A stretch of 64,000 bases of DNA from DASUPK01 sp963801055 (GTDB lineage Bacteria; Actinomycetota; Thermoleophilia; Solirubrobacterales; 70-9): NCBI GenBank assembly GCA_963801055.1, contig CAWDDE010000004.1, positions 1 to 64,000 of the forward strand, read 5' to 3'. Positions 51,087 to 60,064 of this stretch are shown here, piece by piece. Every line of letters begins with the position of its first letter. The first letter of the stretch is position 1. Under the pieces are notes generated by a model that saw only the letters and a program-made list of their open reading frames with translations, did not search any database and was not told where the DNA came from. The position numbers and the translations under genes are program-made.

Positions 51087-52166
51087 GTGGAAGCAGGCAC
51101 GCTGAAGAGGACTCCGCTGTACGACGCGCACGTTGTTGCCGGGGCCAAGCTGGTCGATTTCGCCGGCTGGGAGATGCCGGTCGAGTACGACGGCATCCGC
51201 GCCGAGCACCTGCGAGTGCGGGGCTCGTGCGGGATCTTCGACGTCTCCCACATGGGCGAGATCGAGACCGAGGGCCCGCAGGCGGCCGAGCTGCTGCAAC
51301 GCCTGCTCACCAACGACGTCTCGAAGATCCAGGTCGGCGGCGCCCAGTACTCCTGCCTCTGTCGCGAGGACGGCGGGGTGCTCGACGATCTCTTCACGTA
51401 CCGGCTGGCGGACGATCGCTACCTCACGGTGACTAACGCGGCCAACCACGAGCGCGACCTCGAGTGGTTCGAGGCGCACGCGGTCGAGTTCGAGGCCGAG
51501 GTCCGCGACCGGATCGATGCCTACGCGATGCTCGCCGTCCAGGGCCCGCAGGCGCGCGAGATCGTGGGGCGGCTGGCCGACGGCGAGCTGCCGGCTCGTT
51601 TCAGCACCGCCGAGCTTGCGATCGCGGGCGCGCCGGCGCTCGTCTGCGGCACCGGCTACACGGGCGAGGACGGGGTCGAGCTGCTGATCGCCCCCGAGGG
51701 GGCGAGGACGGTCTGGGACGCCGTGATCGGCGGAGGAGCAGCGCCCGCGGGGCTTGGGGCGCGCGACACGCTTCGCCTCGAGGTCAACTACTGCCTGTAC
51801 GGCAACGATCTCACCGAGGAGCGGACGCCGATCGAGGCCGCTCTCGGCTGGGTCGTCAAGGAGGACACCGGCTTCGTCGGGTCGGAGGCCTGCCGGAGGG
51901 TCCGCGAGGAGGGGCCGAGGGAGATCCTCGAACCCTTCGTGATCTCAGGCGCCGGAATCCCGCGGCAGGGCAACCCGATGCTCTGGGGCGACGAACGGGT
52001 CGGCGTCGTCACCAGCGGGACGATGTCTCCTTCCCTCGACGTCGGCATCGGGATGGGCTACGTGCAGGCCGACCTGGCGGAGCCCGGAACCGCAATCCAG
52101 ATCGACGTGCGCGGCAAGCTCCGCCCGGCGGAGATCCGCGAGCGCCCCCTGTACTCGAAGAACTGA
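51087..52166 (+). CDS. gcvT: Aminomethyltransferase of the glycine cleavage system
   Basis: This 359-residue T-protein transfers the methylene group to tetrahydrofolate and releases ammonia. Features are DAHVVAGAKLVDFAGWEMPVEY, the folate-binding region GIFDVSHMGEIE and TNDVSKIQVGGAQYSC, GYTGEDGVELLI, RDTLRLEVNYCLYGND, and the end VDVRGKLRPAEI. Codons before GTG 51087 (frame open to 51030) carry no homology, so this start is chosen. gcvH follows 36 bases later. Confidence 0.93.
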   Translation: MEAGTLKRTPLYDAHVVAGAKLVDFAGWEMPVEYDGIRAEHLRVRGSCGIFDVSHMGEIETEGPQAAELLQRLLTNDVSKIQVGGAQYSCLCREDGGVLDDLFTYRLADDRYLTVTNAANHERDLEWFEAHAVEFEAEVRDRIDAYAMLAVQGPQAREIVGRLADGELPARFSTAELAIAGAPALVCGTGYTGEDGVELLIAPEGARTVWDAVIGGGAAPAGLGARDTLRLEVNYCLYGNDLTEERTPIEAALGWVVKEDTGFVGSEACRRVREEGPREILEPFVISGAGIPRQGNPMLWGDERVGVVTSGTMSPSLDVGIGMGYVQADLAEPGTAIQIDVRGKLRPAEIRERPLYSKN

Positions 52167-52202
52167 GCTCCGGCGAGTGGCCCGGCCCGATAGGTTTCCG
52201 CC

Positions 52203-52598
52203 GTGGCCGAGGAGACCTACCCCGAGGACCTTCGCTACCACCCCGAACACGATTGGGCGCGCATCGAGGGCGACACCGCGACCTTCGGCATCACCTGGTA
52301 CGCGCAGGATGCGCTCGGCGAGGTGGTCTTCTACGAGCCTGCCGAGGTCGGCAAGAAGCTGAGCAAGGACGAGCCCTACGCCGAGGTCGAGTCGGTGAAG
52401 GCGGTCTCCGACGTCTATGCGCCGCTCTCGGGCGAGGTCACCGAGGTCAACTCCGCGCTCGCCGAGAAGCCCGAGAAGATCAACCAAGACCCATACGGCG
52501 AGGGCTGGATGGTCAAGGTGAAGCTCTCGGACCCCTCCGAGGCCGACCAGCTGATGGATGCGGCCGCCTACAAGAAGCTGCTCGAGGAATCCGACTAA
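52203..52598 (+). CDS. gcvH: Glycine cleavage system H protein
   Basis: This 131-residue lipoyl carrier shuttles the aminomethyl intermediate between the P, T and L proteins. The lipoyl Lys is in VESVKAVSDVYAPLSGEV, preceded by DEPYAEVESVK; the N-terminal YPEDLRYHPEHDWARIEG is typical. GTG 52203. It is co-directional with gcvT; the P-protein subunits are 1.4 kb away behind the azlCD and DUF190 segment. Confidence 0.96.
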   Translation: MAEETYPEDLRYHPEHDWARIEGDTATFGITWYAQDALGEVVFYEPAEVGKKLSKDEPYAEVESVKAVSDVYAPLSGEVTEVNSALAEKPEKINQDPYGEGWMVKVKLSDPSEADQLMDAAAYKKLLEESD

Positions 52599-52617
52599 GC
52601 CGGGGAGCCGGCCGAGC

Positions 52618-52932
52618 TCACCCGAGCGCCGCGCGAGCGCCCGCGGTGAGCGCCATCGCCACCGCCATGGTGAGGAGGATTCCTCCGCGCAGGGCGACAA
52701 CGGCGCCTGCGCCGGCGATCCCGAGCGCGCGTTCGTCCAGGGTCAGCTCGGAGCTCCCGCCCCCGAAGGTCTCGGTCACCACCAGCGCCGCGAGCAGCGC
52801 CGGGGCAAGGAGCCCGACCACGCCCATGGCGCGCACCGGCAGCTCGCGTCCGCCGAGCGCGACCGGACCCGCGCCGCGGATCACCGCAGTGGTTGCGATG
52901 AGCCACGCCACCAGGACCCATGCCTCAGCCAA
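52618..52932 (-). CDS. azlD: AzlD family membrane protein
   Basis: This 104-residue protein is the small partner of a branched-chain amino acid exporter. It has four hydrophobic helices: WVLVAWLIATTAVIRGAGP, MGVVGLLAPALLAALVV, and two near the C-terminus. TTG 52932 is inferred because it overlaps the azlC stop by eight bases and starts the family domain; the open frame reaches 53007. It lies on the minus strand within the glycine cleavage locus. Confidence 0.88.
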   Translation of the reverse strand: MAEAWVLVAWLIATTAVIRGAGPVALGGRELPVRAMGVVGLLAPALLAALVVTETFGGGSSELTLDERALGIAGAGAVVALRGGILLTMAVAMALTAGARAALG

Positions 52933-53644
52933 CCGGGTCCTCCTCGATCTCCAGATGCTCGGCCTCCGGTGCGGTCGGCCCGCGCCGCAGACCAAGCAGA
53001 GCTGCACCGCTGGCGGCGATCACTGGCACCCCCGCGGGAGTGGCCGGCATCAGTGCCAGCGCGATCGCCGCGCCCAGCGCGGCGACGAGCGCGGCGAGAC
53101 GGTCTCTCCGGAGCTCGCCGCCGACCAGAAGGGCAAGGAAGAACGCCGGGAAGAGCGCGTCCAGGCCGAGGTCGGCGGGATCGCCGATCAGGCCGCCGGC
53201 CAGCAAGCCGATCGCCGTCCCGCCGACCCAGGCGGGGTAGGAGGGGAGGGTGGCGCCGACCAGGAAGTCGGGGTCGAAGCGACCGCCGCCGCGGTTGGCC
53301 ATCGCCCACGAGGCGTCGATCATGGTCTCGCCGTACCCGGCGCGCCGCAGCCAGCCTCCGCGGAGCGACGGAGCCAGGGCGATCCCCATCGGCAGGTAGC
53401 GCGCGTTGAGGAGGACCGCGGCGATCACCGCCGCCGCCACACCTCCGCCGCCCCCGAGCAGGGCCACGGAGCCGAACTGGGCTGAGCCCGCGAACACGAG
53501 CGCCGACATCACCAGGGTCGCCTCGGTCCCCACTACCGGCTCGGCCACCACCCCGAACGAGATCGCGAGCACGCCGGCTGCGATCGCGAAAGGGATGCCG
53601 GCCCGGATCCCCGCTCTGAGCGAGTCCCTTCGCATGCCGCGCAC
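52925..53644 (-). CDS. azlC: AzlC family amino acid exporter subunit
   Basis: This 239-residue integral membrane protein has about seven helices. It bears the family pattern IRAGIPFAIAAGVLAISFG, VMSALVFAGSAQFGSVALL, and NARYLPMGIALAPSL, then MIDASWAMANR. AzlCD relatives (YgaZH) export branched-chain amino acids. ATG 53644 is the start; the ninth base from its end is azlD's start. Direction is opposite to gcv genes. Confidence 0.92.
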   Translation of the reverse strand: MRGMRRDSLRAGIRAGIPFAIAAGVLAISFGVVAEPVVGTEATLVMSALVFAGSAQFGSVALLGGGGGVAAAVIAAVLLNARYLPMGIALAPSLRGGWLRRAGYGETMIDASWAMANRGGGRFDPDFLVGATLPSYPAWVGGTAIGLLAGGLIGDPADLGLDALFPAFFLALLVGGELRRDRLAALVAALGAAIALALMPATPAGVPVIAASGAALLGLRRGPTAPEAEHLEIEEDPVG

Positions 53645-53740
53645 CTTATTCTTCAGGTTGAGCGATGAGGCTCGCTCCTAACCGCGGTTCGCGCCGCTGA
53701 TGGCCTCTAAGTCGATGTCAACGACAGCAGGAGGTCATCC

Positions 53741-54036
53741 GTGACATGCGCCTTGGTCACCATCTTCGGAGCCGGCCGCCGTCATGGGCCTGGCTCTCGG
53801 GAGGACACTGGGAAGCTCGAGGGCTTCGGCGCGAACCTCCCGACTGCACACCGCCTGACATCCTGCGGCTCTCCGAGGACCTGCCGATCGTGATCGAGGG
53901 GGCGGACACCGCCGAGCGGATCGAGGCGATCATGCCGAAGCTCGACTAGATGGTCACCGAGGGGATGGTGACCATGGAGAGGGTGGAGGTGGTCAGCTAC
54001 CGCGCTCAGTCGACACAGGGGGATCAGGGCGCCTGA
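53741..54036 (+). pseudogene. DUF190 family protein, broken
   Basis: AGGAGG six bases before GTG 53741 marks the original start. The coding sequence CALVTIFGAG is cut short: about 40 residues are missing, and then EGFGAN and, in another frame, ILRLSEDLPIVIEGADTAERIEAIMPKLD follow. A TAG at 53947 stands where Glu is expected, after which MVTEGMVTMERVEVVSYRA continues to 54036. So it has an internal deletion, a frame change and a nonsense codon. DUF190 proteins often accompany the fluoride channel CrcB, which is not here. Confidence 0.7.
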
Positions 54037-54052
54037 CTACGATGGTTGGTCC

Positions 54053-55439
54053 GTGAGTCGCTACACGTCAGCCACAGACGACGACCGCCGCGCCATGCTC
54101 GACGCCATCGGCGTCGGTTCGGTCAACGAGCTCTTCGAGGACATTCCGGAACCGCTACGCCTCGGGCGCCCCGTCGATCTCCCGGACGGGAAGTCCGAGA
54201 CCGAGGTCTACGACCGGCTCTCGGCGCTCGCCGCCCGCAACGCGCACGCCGAGGCGGAGACGAGCTTCCTGGGCGCCGGGATGTACGACCACTACGTGCC
54301 CGCGATCGTCGATGCGATCACGAGCCGCTCGGAGTTCCTCACGCCGTACACGCCATATCAGCCAGAGATCTCGCAGGGCGGCCTCCAGGTGATGTTCGAG
54401 TTCCAGACCGCGATGTCGGAGCTCACGGGCCTGCCGGTCTCGAACGCAGCACTCTACGAGGGCCCCTCCGCGGTGGCCTCGGCCGCGTACCTGGCGATCG
54501 GAGCAACCGGGCGGAGCAAGCTGGTCGCGTCGCGCGGCGTCCATCCCCACAGCCGCGAGTCGCTCGAGACCTACGGCGCCGGCTACGGATCGGAGCTGGT
54601 CGAGGTCCCTCTGAAGGGCGGCGCCACGGATGCGACTGCCCTGGCGGAGGCGGTCGACGACGAGACCGCCGCCGTCTTCGTGCAGCAGCCGAACTTCCTG
54701 GGCGCTGTCGAGGACATCGAGGCACTGGGCGCGGCGGCGAAGGAGCACGGCGCGTTCGTCGTAGTCGCCTGTGACCCGATCGCGCTCTCGATTCTTCGGC
54801 CGCCCGGCGATTGCGGCGCCGACATCGCGGTCGGCGAGGGCCAGCCGCTAGGCAATCGGCTCGACTACGGCGGCCCGTCGTTCGGGTTCTTCTGCGCGAC
54901 CGAGGAGCACCTCCGTCGCATGCCCGGCCGGATCGCCGGTGAGTCGACCGACGTCGACGGCCGACGCGGTTTCGTGCTCACCCTCCAGACGCGGGAGCAG
55001 CACATCCGCCGCGAGAAGGCGACCCACAACATCTGCACAGCCCAGGCGCTCAACGCGCTGGCGGGGATGGTCCACCTCGCCTGGCTCGGCAAGCGGGGCT
55101 TCGTCGAGCTCGGCGAGTTGCTCGTGCGCCGTACCGCCTATGCGCGCAGCGCCTGGCCTCGGTGGACGGCGTGGAGCTCCTGCACGAGGCGCCCGTCGTC
55201 AGGGAGTTTGCGGTCGAGTTGGATGCACCCGTCGCCGACATGCTCGACCGCTGCGCTGCCGAGGGGATCGGCGCCGGCTATCCGCTGGCGCGCGATTACC
55301 CGGAGCACGAGAACGGGCTGCTGATCGCGATCACGGAGCGGCGTAGCAGCGAGGACATCGATCGGCTCGCCGAGGTGCTTGGCCGCGCCGTCGGCAGAAC
55401 TGCGCTCCGCAAGGTCGCGGAGGGGGTCGGCGATCGTGA
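54053..55439 (+). CDS. gcvPA: Glycine dehydrogenase subunit 1 (GcvPA), frameshifted
   Basis: The first 1.1 kb reads as intact GcvPA (N-terminal half of the decarboxylating P protein): MYDHYVPAIVDAI, TPYQPEISQGGLQVMFEFQ, LYEGPSAVASAAYLA, VFVQQPNFLGAVEDIE, GRRGFVLTLQTREQHIRREKATHNICT. Near 55146 the reading frame changes; RLASVDGVELLHEAPVVREF continues in the -1 frame to the usual end (ITERRSSEDIDRLAEVL). The true stop is probably TGA at 55437 overlapping the GTG of gcvPB, reached after another shift near 55400. The start is GTG 54053. PLP is bound by the partner subunit. One or two indels are needed. Confidence 0.8.
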
Positions 55440-56977
55440 GCGATCTCGGGAACTCCTCCGCGGCCCGTCGACGGCGAGACTCCGATGCAGCGTGATCCGC
55501 GCGACGACGATCTACGAGAAGTCCGTCGAGGGCCGCCGCGCCGCGACGCATGCCCGACGCCGGCGTGCCGGAGACGCCGATCGACGAGCTGATCCCGAAG
55601 AAGCTCCTGCGCCAGCGGACTGCGGAGCTCCCCGAGGTCTCCGAGCCGGAGATCGTCCGCCACTACAACCGGATCTCGAGGCGGAACTTCGACCTCGACA
55701 CCGGCTTCTACCCGCTCGGCTCGTGCACGATGAAGCACAACCCCCGGCTCAACGAGCGGGTGGCGGCGCTGCCGGGCCACGCGAGGCTCCACCCCGCTCA
55801 GGATCCGAAACGGGCGCAGGGGGCCCTCGAGCTGATGTGGCTGCTTCAGCGGTCGCTCGCCGAGATCTGCGGCCTGCCGCACGTCAGCCTCCAGCCCTCG
55901 GCGGGCTCGCATGGCGAGCTGGCCGGGCTGCTGCTCACCCGCGCCTACCACGCCGATCGCGGCGAGGAGCGGACCAAGGTCCTCACCCCGGACACGGCGC
56001 ATGGCACCAACCCCGCCACTGTGACGATGGCGGGCCACGAGGTGGTGAAGCTCGCCTCCAACGAGCGCGGCGGCATCGACCTCGACGACCTCCGCTCCAA
56101 GGCGGACGGCGACACCGCCTGCCTGATGCTCACCAACCCGAACACCCTCGGGCTCTTCGACGAGAACATCGCGGAGATCGCCAAGATCGTCCACGACGCC
56201 GGCGGGACCCTCTATTACGACGGCGCGAACCTGAACGCCATCATGGGCCACTCACGGCCGGGCGACATGGGATTCGACATCGTCCACGTCAACCTCCACA
56301 AGTCCTTCTCACAGCCTCATGGAGGCGGCGGCCCGGGCGCCGGCCCGATCGCCGCCTCAGAGCGGATCGAGCCCTACCTGCCGCGGCCGCAGGTGGTCCG
56401 CCGCGAGGGGCAGAACGGCGGCGAGCCCAGCTTCGACCTTGATTACGATCGCCCGAAGTCGATCGGGCGGCTGCGTGGCTTCCAGGGCAACTTCGGCGTC
56501 TTCGTCCGCTCCTACGCCTACATGCTGAGCCTCGGCGACGACGGTCTCCAGGAGGCCTCCGAGACCGCGGTGCTGAATGCCAATTACCTGCTGGCGCGGA
56601 TGAGTGAGGGCAGGGCGGGAAAGTACATGCCCGTCGCCTTCGACCGGCGCTGCATGCACGAGTTCGTTCTCTCCGGCGCGCCGGCGAAGCGGGAGCTCGG
56701 CATCAAGACGGTCGACATCGCCAAGCGGCTGCTCGACCACGGCATGCATCCGCCGACGGTCTACTTCCCGCTGCTGGTCGACGAGGCGCTGATGGTCGAG
56801 CCCACCGAGACCGAGACGCGCGAGACCCTCGACGCCTTCGCGGAGGCGATCGAGTCGATCCTGGCCGAGGCGGAAGAGGACCCGGCGATCGCGCAGGGCG
56901 CGCCCTACACGACCCCGGTCCGCCGGCTCGACGAGGTGGCGGCCAACCGCAAGCCGGTCGTCCGCCAGCCGCTCTGA
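55436..56977 (+). CDS. gcvPB: Glycine dehydrogenase subunit 2 (GcvPB), N-terminus disturbed by frameshifts
   Basis: From 55550 on it is an intact PLP enzyme: PEIVRHYNRISRRNFDLDTGF, YPLGSCTMKHNPRLNERV, TPDTAHGTNPATVTMAG, YYDGANLNAIMG, and the PLP lysine in DIVHVNLHKSFSQPHGGGGPG. It decarboxylates glycine together with GcvPA and GcvH. The conserved N-terminus is spread over frames: VSDLGNSSAA at GTG 55436, VDGETPMQRDP around 55485, TTIYEKSVEGRRAAT to 55547, then PDAGVPETP from 55550. Each step is a +1 shift, so three one-base insertions lie within 115 bases. The intact part begins at ATG 55550. Confidence 0.85.
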
Positions 56978-57002
56978 CGCGGGACCAGCCGGGTGGAGCC
57001 GC

Positions 57003-57911
57003 TCAATCCGCGTCGAGCTCCCCGATGCCGGGCAGCCGCTGCTTGAGCTTCAGCACGGGCTCGAAGAGGTCACCCTCCTTCTCCACCCGTTTGATCGCAT
57101 CCGGGATCTCGAAGCGGAGGTGCTCGACCTCGCCGCGCTTGGCGGCGCGCTCCACCTCCGGCCAGCGCAGCGGGATCGAAGCGGTGGGGAGCTCGCGGGC
57201 CCGCAGCGAGTAGACGCCGATCGTCGTCTTCTTCTGGTGGTTCTGGCTCCAGTCGACGAACACCTTGCCGCGCCGCTCCACCTTGGCCATCTTGGAGACG
57301 ACGTCCTTCGGGGTCTGCTTCTCGAGCAGCTGGGCGACCGCCTTGGCAAACGGCCCGGTCTGCTCGTAGGTCACCTTGGTGTTGAGCGGGACATAGACCT
57401 GCAGGCCCTTGCCCCCAGAGACCTTCGGGAACATCTCGAGATCGAAGGCCGAGAAGATCTCGCGCACGCGAAGGGCGATCTTGCAGCACTCGACCAGACC
57501 CGCGGGCGCCCCGGGGTCGAGGTCGAACGCCAGCACGGTCGGCTGCTCCATCCGGGTCGCTTTAGAGAGGGAGGGGTGGAGCTCGAGCGCCGCCAGCTGG
57601 GCCATCCAGATCAGCGTGGGACGGTTCTCGCAGAGGCAGAAGTCGATCTCGCCTGCCCGCCGGTCGACGTAGATGGGGGTCGTCTTCACCCACTCCGGCC
57701 GGTGCTTCGGGCAGTTCTTCTCGAAGAAGGAGGCGCGCGGGTTGCCGACGCCTTCCGGAAAGCGCCGGAGCGTCAGCGGGCGGCCCCGCAGGTGGGGGAG
57801 GATCGCGTCAGCGATCCGCGCGTAGTAGTCGATGACCTCCGCCTTGGTGGTCTTGGTCTTCGGATAGAGGACCTTGTCGAGGTTGGTCAGCTTGAGCTTG
57901 CGCCGACCAAT
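57003..57911 (-). CDS. LigD-type DNA polymerase/primase domain protein
   Basis: This separate polymerase domain of bacterial end joining (archaeo-eukaryotic primase fold) fills and extends broken ends. Features are LTNLDKVLYPKT at the N-terminus, LRGRPLTLRRFPEGV, the metal-binding AFDLDPG, and SGGKGLQVYVPL. Homology reaches at least to 57911, but there is no ATG, GTG or TTG upstream in frame before the stop at 57948; GTG 57689 would cut off 74 conserved residues. AAGGAAG stands five bases before an ATT at 57911, so ATT may be the start, or one base is wrong. It follows Ku by about 20 bases on the same strand. Confidence 0.85.
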   Translation of the reverse strand: MGRRKLKLTNLDKVLYPKTKTTKAEVIDYYARIADAILPHLRGRPLTLRRFPEGVGNPRASFFEKNCPKHRPEWVKTTPIYVDRRAGEIDFCLCENRPTLIWMAQLAALELHPSLSKATRMEQPTVLAFDLDPGAPAGLVECCKIALRVREIFSAFDLEMFPKVSGGKGLQVYVPLNTKVTYEQTGPFAKAVAQLLEKQTPKDVVSKMAKVERRGKVFVDWSQNHQKKTTIGVYSLRARELPTASIPLRWPEVERAAKRGEVEHLRFEIPDAIKRVEKEGDLFEPVLKLKQRLPGIGELDAD

Positions 57912-57931
57912 CGTGACTTCCTTGCCTGCCG

Positions 57932-58840
57932 CTATGCCTTTGCCTTCTTACGCGAGGTGCTCTTGCGGCGACCGTTGCTTGAGCTCTTCGACTTGGGCTT
58001 CGCCTTGGACTTGGGCTTCGCCTGCGCCTTGCCGTCGGTCTCGGCCTCCTCGCCGCGCACCGCCGCCAAGCTCTCCTCCAAGGCGGCCATCAGATCGGGC
58101 GCCTTGGTCGGCTTCGGCTCCTCGGTGGGGGCGCTGACGACCTCCTTGCCGGCGGCCTTGCGCTCGAGCAAGTCGAGCAGCTCCTCGCGGTACTCGTCGC
58201 GGTACTGATTCGGCTTGAAGTCGCTGGTCAGGGACTCGATCAGCTGCTTCGCCATCTCGAGCTCGCGCTTCTCGGGCTTCTTCGGCTTGGCCTCCTCGAA
58301 GACCTCGCCGTCGAGATCCTGCGGCGAGCTGACCTCGTCGTGGAAGCGCATCGTGGTCAGCGTAAGGACGTCGTCCATCGGCCGGATCGCTGCGAGATGC
58401 TCCTTGTTGCGGAGCACGAAGCGGGCGATCGCGACCTTGCGCGCCTCCCTCATCGCCTGGACGAGCAGGGCGTAGGCGCGCTCGGCTCCCTTGTCGGGGC
58501 CGAGGTAGTAGGGCTGCTCGAAGTAGATCGGATCGATGTCGTCGAGGTCGACGAAGTCCTGGATCTCGATCGCCCGCGTCCTCTTCGGATCGAGCTCGGC
58601 GAGCTCGTCGCGGCTCAGGACGACGTACTGATCAGGCGCGTACTCGTAGCCCTTGACGATCTTCTCGTAGGGGACCTCCTTGCCGTCGGACTCGGCCACG
58701 CGCTTGTGCCGAATCCTGGCGCCATCGTCCTCCCGCAGCTCGCGGAACCGCACCGTCTGCTTGGAGACGGCGCTGTAGAGCTTCACTGGCACGTTGAGCA
58801 GTCCGAAGCTGATCGAACCGCTCCATATCGCCCTAGCCAC
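57932..58840 (-). CDS. ku: Non-homologous end joining protein Ku
   Basis: This 302-residue Ku protein forms a ring on DNA ends and recruits LigD. The core includes WSGSISFGLLNVPVKLYSAV, VKGYEYAPDQYVVL, IEIQDFVDLDDIDPIYFE and YYLGPDKGAERAYALL. Its C-terminal tail (residues 255-302) is Lys/Ser-rich (KPKSKAKPKSKSSS; RRKSTSRKKAKA), a common actinobacterial extension that binds DNA. ATG 58840. The ligase gene lies 127 bases upstream on the same strand and the polymerase gene directly downstream. Confidence 0.96.
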   Translation of the reverse strand: MARAIWSGSISFGLLNVPVKLYSAVSKQTVRFRELREDDGARIRHKRVAESDGKEVPYEKIVKGYEYAPDQYVVLSRDELAELDPKRTRAIEIQDFVDLDDIDPIYFEQPYYLGPDKGAERAYALLVQAMREARKVAIARFVLRNKEHLAAIRPMDDVLTLTTMRFHDEVSSPQDLDGEVFEEAKPKKPEKRELEMAKQLIESLTSDFKPNQYRDEYREELLDLLERKAAGKEVVSAPTEEPKPTKAPDLMAALEESLAAVRGEEAETDGKAQAKPKSKAKPKSKSSSNGRRKSTSRKKAKA

Positions 58841-58967
58841 GCGTAATCACCTCGATCCTGGTCCTTCGACAACACTCAGGTTACCCCTGGGCGGGTTCCC
58901 CGAACCGGGCGCAAGCTTGCGTCCCATGCCAATAAGACCGGCTGTGCGCCGGAGACTCATCGTGTGC

Positions 58968-60014
58968 TCACAGCTCCCGCACGATCTCGCGCGGGTCCTT
59001 GTCGTCGCGCAGACCCTTGAAGGCGGGCTGGCGCAGGGTCCCCTCGTTGGTCCACTCGGTCCAGGAGACCTCGCAGACAAGCTCCGGCTCGCACCAGACC
59101 GCGAACCGGGCCTTCGGACCCGTCGGGGCGCCGACCTCGAAGGGGCTCTCGGCGCGCTTGCGCCTGCCGAGCTCACGCGTAAGGAAGTCGATGTGGTCTT
59201 CCGTGAGGCCGGAGCCGACGCCTCCGGCGAAGTGCAGGATTTGCGGCTCGCTCTCCGAGAGCTCGGAGCGCCGCTTCTCGTAGTAGCCAACCAGCAGCGA
59301 GCCGACGCGATTGGCGCGCCGGCCCTCGCCCGGGAGATAGCCGCCGATGACGAACTCCTGGCGGCGCCAGACGCGCTCCTTGATCCACTCCCCGCTGCGC
59401 CTGCCCGGCCGGTAGGGGCTTTCTGTGCGCTTCGCGACGATGCCCTCGAGCCCCTGGCGGCGGGCCGCCTCGAGCAGGCTGGGGCCGCCGCCGTGCCGGT
59501 AGCGAGGGGTTCGCCAGCGGGGCCCGTCGAGGCCCAGCGCCGCGAGCAGCTCGCGACGGCGGACGTAGGGAAGGTCCCGTACGCAGCGGCCATCGAGGTG
59601 CAGCAGGTCGAAGATCACGTAGTCAACCGGCGTCTGAGCCACGCGTGCCTTGATTGCCGTCGGCGAGGTCAGTCCCATGCGGCTCTGGAGCAGCTGGAAC
59701 CGCGGCCTGCCCTCGGGGTCGAGCGCGACCACCTCCCCGTCGACGATCGCGGCGTGATCCGCGAGCGCATCGGCGATCGGGGCCAGCTCCGGATAGCGGG
59801 CGCTGACGTCCTCGAGCCGCCGACTCAGCATGCACCAGCGGCCGTGGTCGGCGTAGCCCAGGGCCCGCACTCCGTCCCACTTGATCTCGTAGGCCCACTC
59901 ACCCGAATCGGACTCGGGGATGTGGCCAGGCTTGGCGAGCATCGGCTCCAGCCGGCTCGGCATCTCCTCCTCCGGCGCCTGATCGAGGACCGATGCGCTC
60001 TTCGTCCTTGCCAT
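58968..60014 (-). CDS. ATP-dependent DNA ligase (LigD ligase domain)
   Basis: This 348-residue ligase seals breaks in end joining. The nucleotidyl Lys is in AYEIKWDGVRAL; other motifs are IVDGEVVALD, VIFDLLHLDG, GLEGIVAKRTESPY, and SGEWIKERVWRRQEFVIGGY, with the OB-fold part VGSLLVGYYE and ELVCEVSWTEWTNEGTLRQPAFKG. As polymerase, Ku and ligase are separate genes, the LigD activities are split. No LigD phosphoesterase domain was seen. ATG 60014 is 51 bases from the divergent ABC gene. Confidence 0.93.
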   Translation of the reverse strand: MARTKSASVLDQAPEEEMPSRLEPMLAKPGHIPESDSGEWAYEIKWDGVRALGYADHGRWCMLSRRLEDVSARYPELAPIADALADHAAIVDGEVVALDPEGRPRFQLLQSRMGLTSPTAIKARVAQTPVDYVIFDLLHLDGRCVRDLPYVRRRELLAALGLDGPRWRTPRYRHGGGPSLLEAARRQGLEGIVAKRTESPYRPGRRSGEWIKERVWRRQEFVIGGYLPGEGRRANRVGSLLVGYYEKRRSELSESEPQILHFAGGVGSGLTEDHIDFLTRELGRRKRAESPFEVGAPTGPKARFAVWCEPELVCEVSWTEWTNEGTLRQPAFKGLRDDKDPREIVREL

Positions 60015-60064
60015 GGCACTCGATTATGCGTGCGGCCTTTAGCCCGCGTCGGATAATCGGAGAG

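Noticed and set aside
50966..51100. A short minus-strand peptide (ending VENFLPHEEAEAQRAFRAP) between ftsZ and gcvT
   Set aside because: Good codon look but only about 30 residues from any start, and it reads into gcvT on the other strand. Not enough support.
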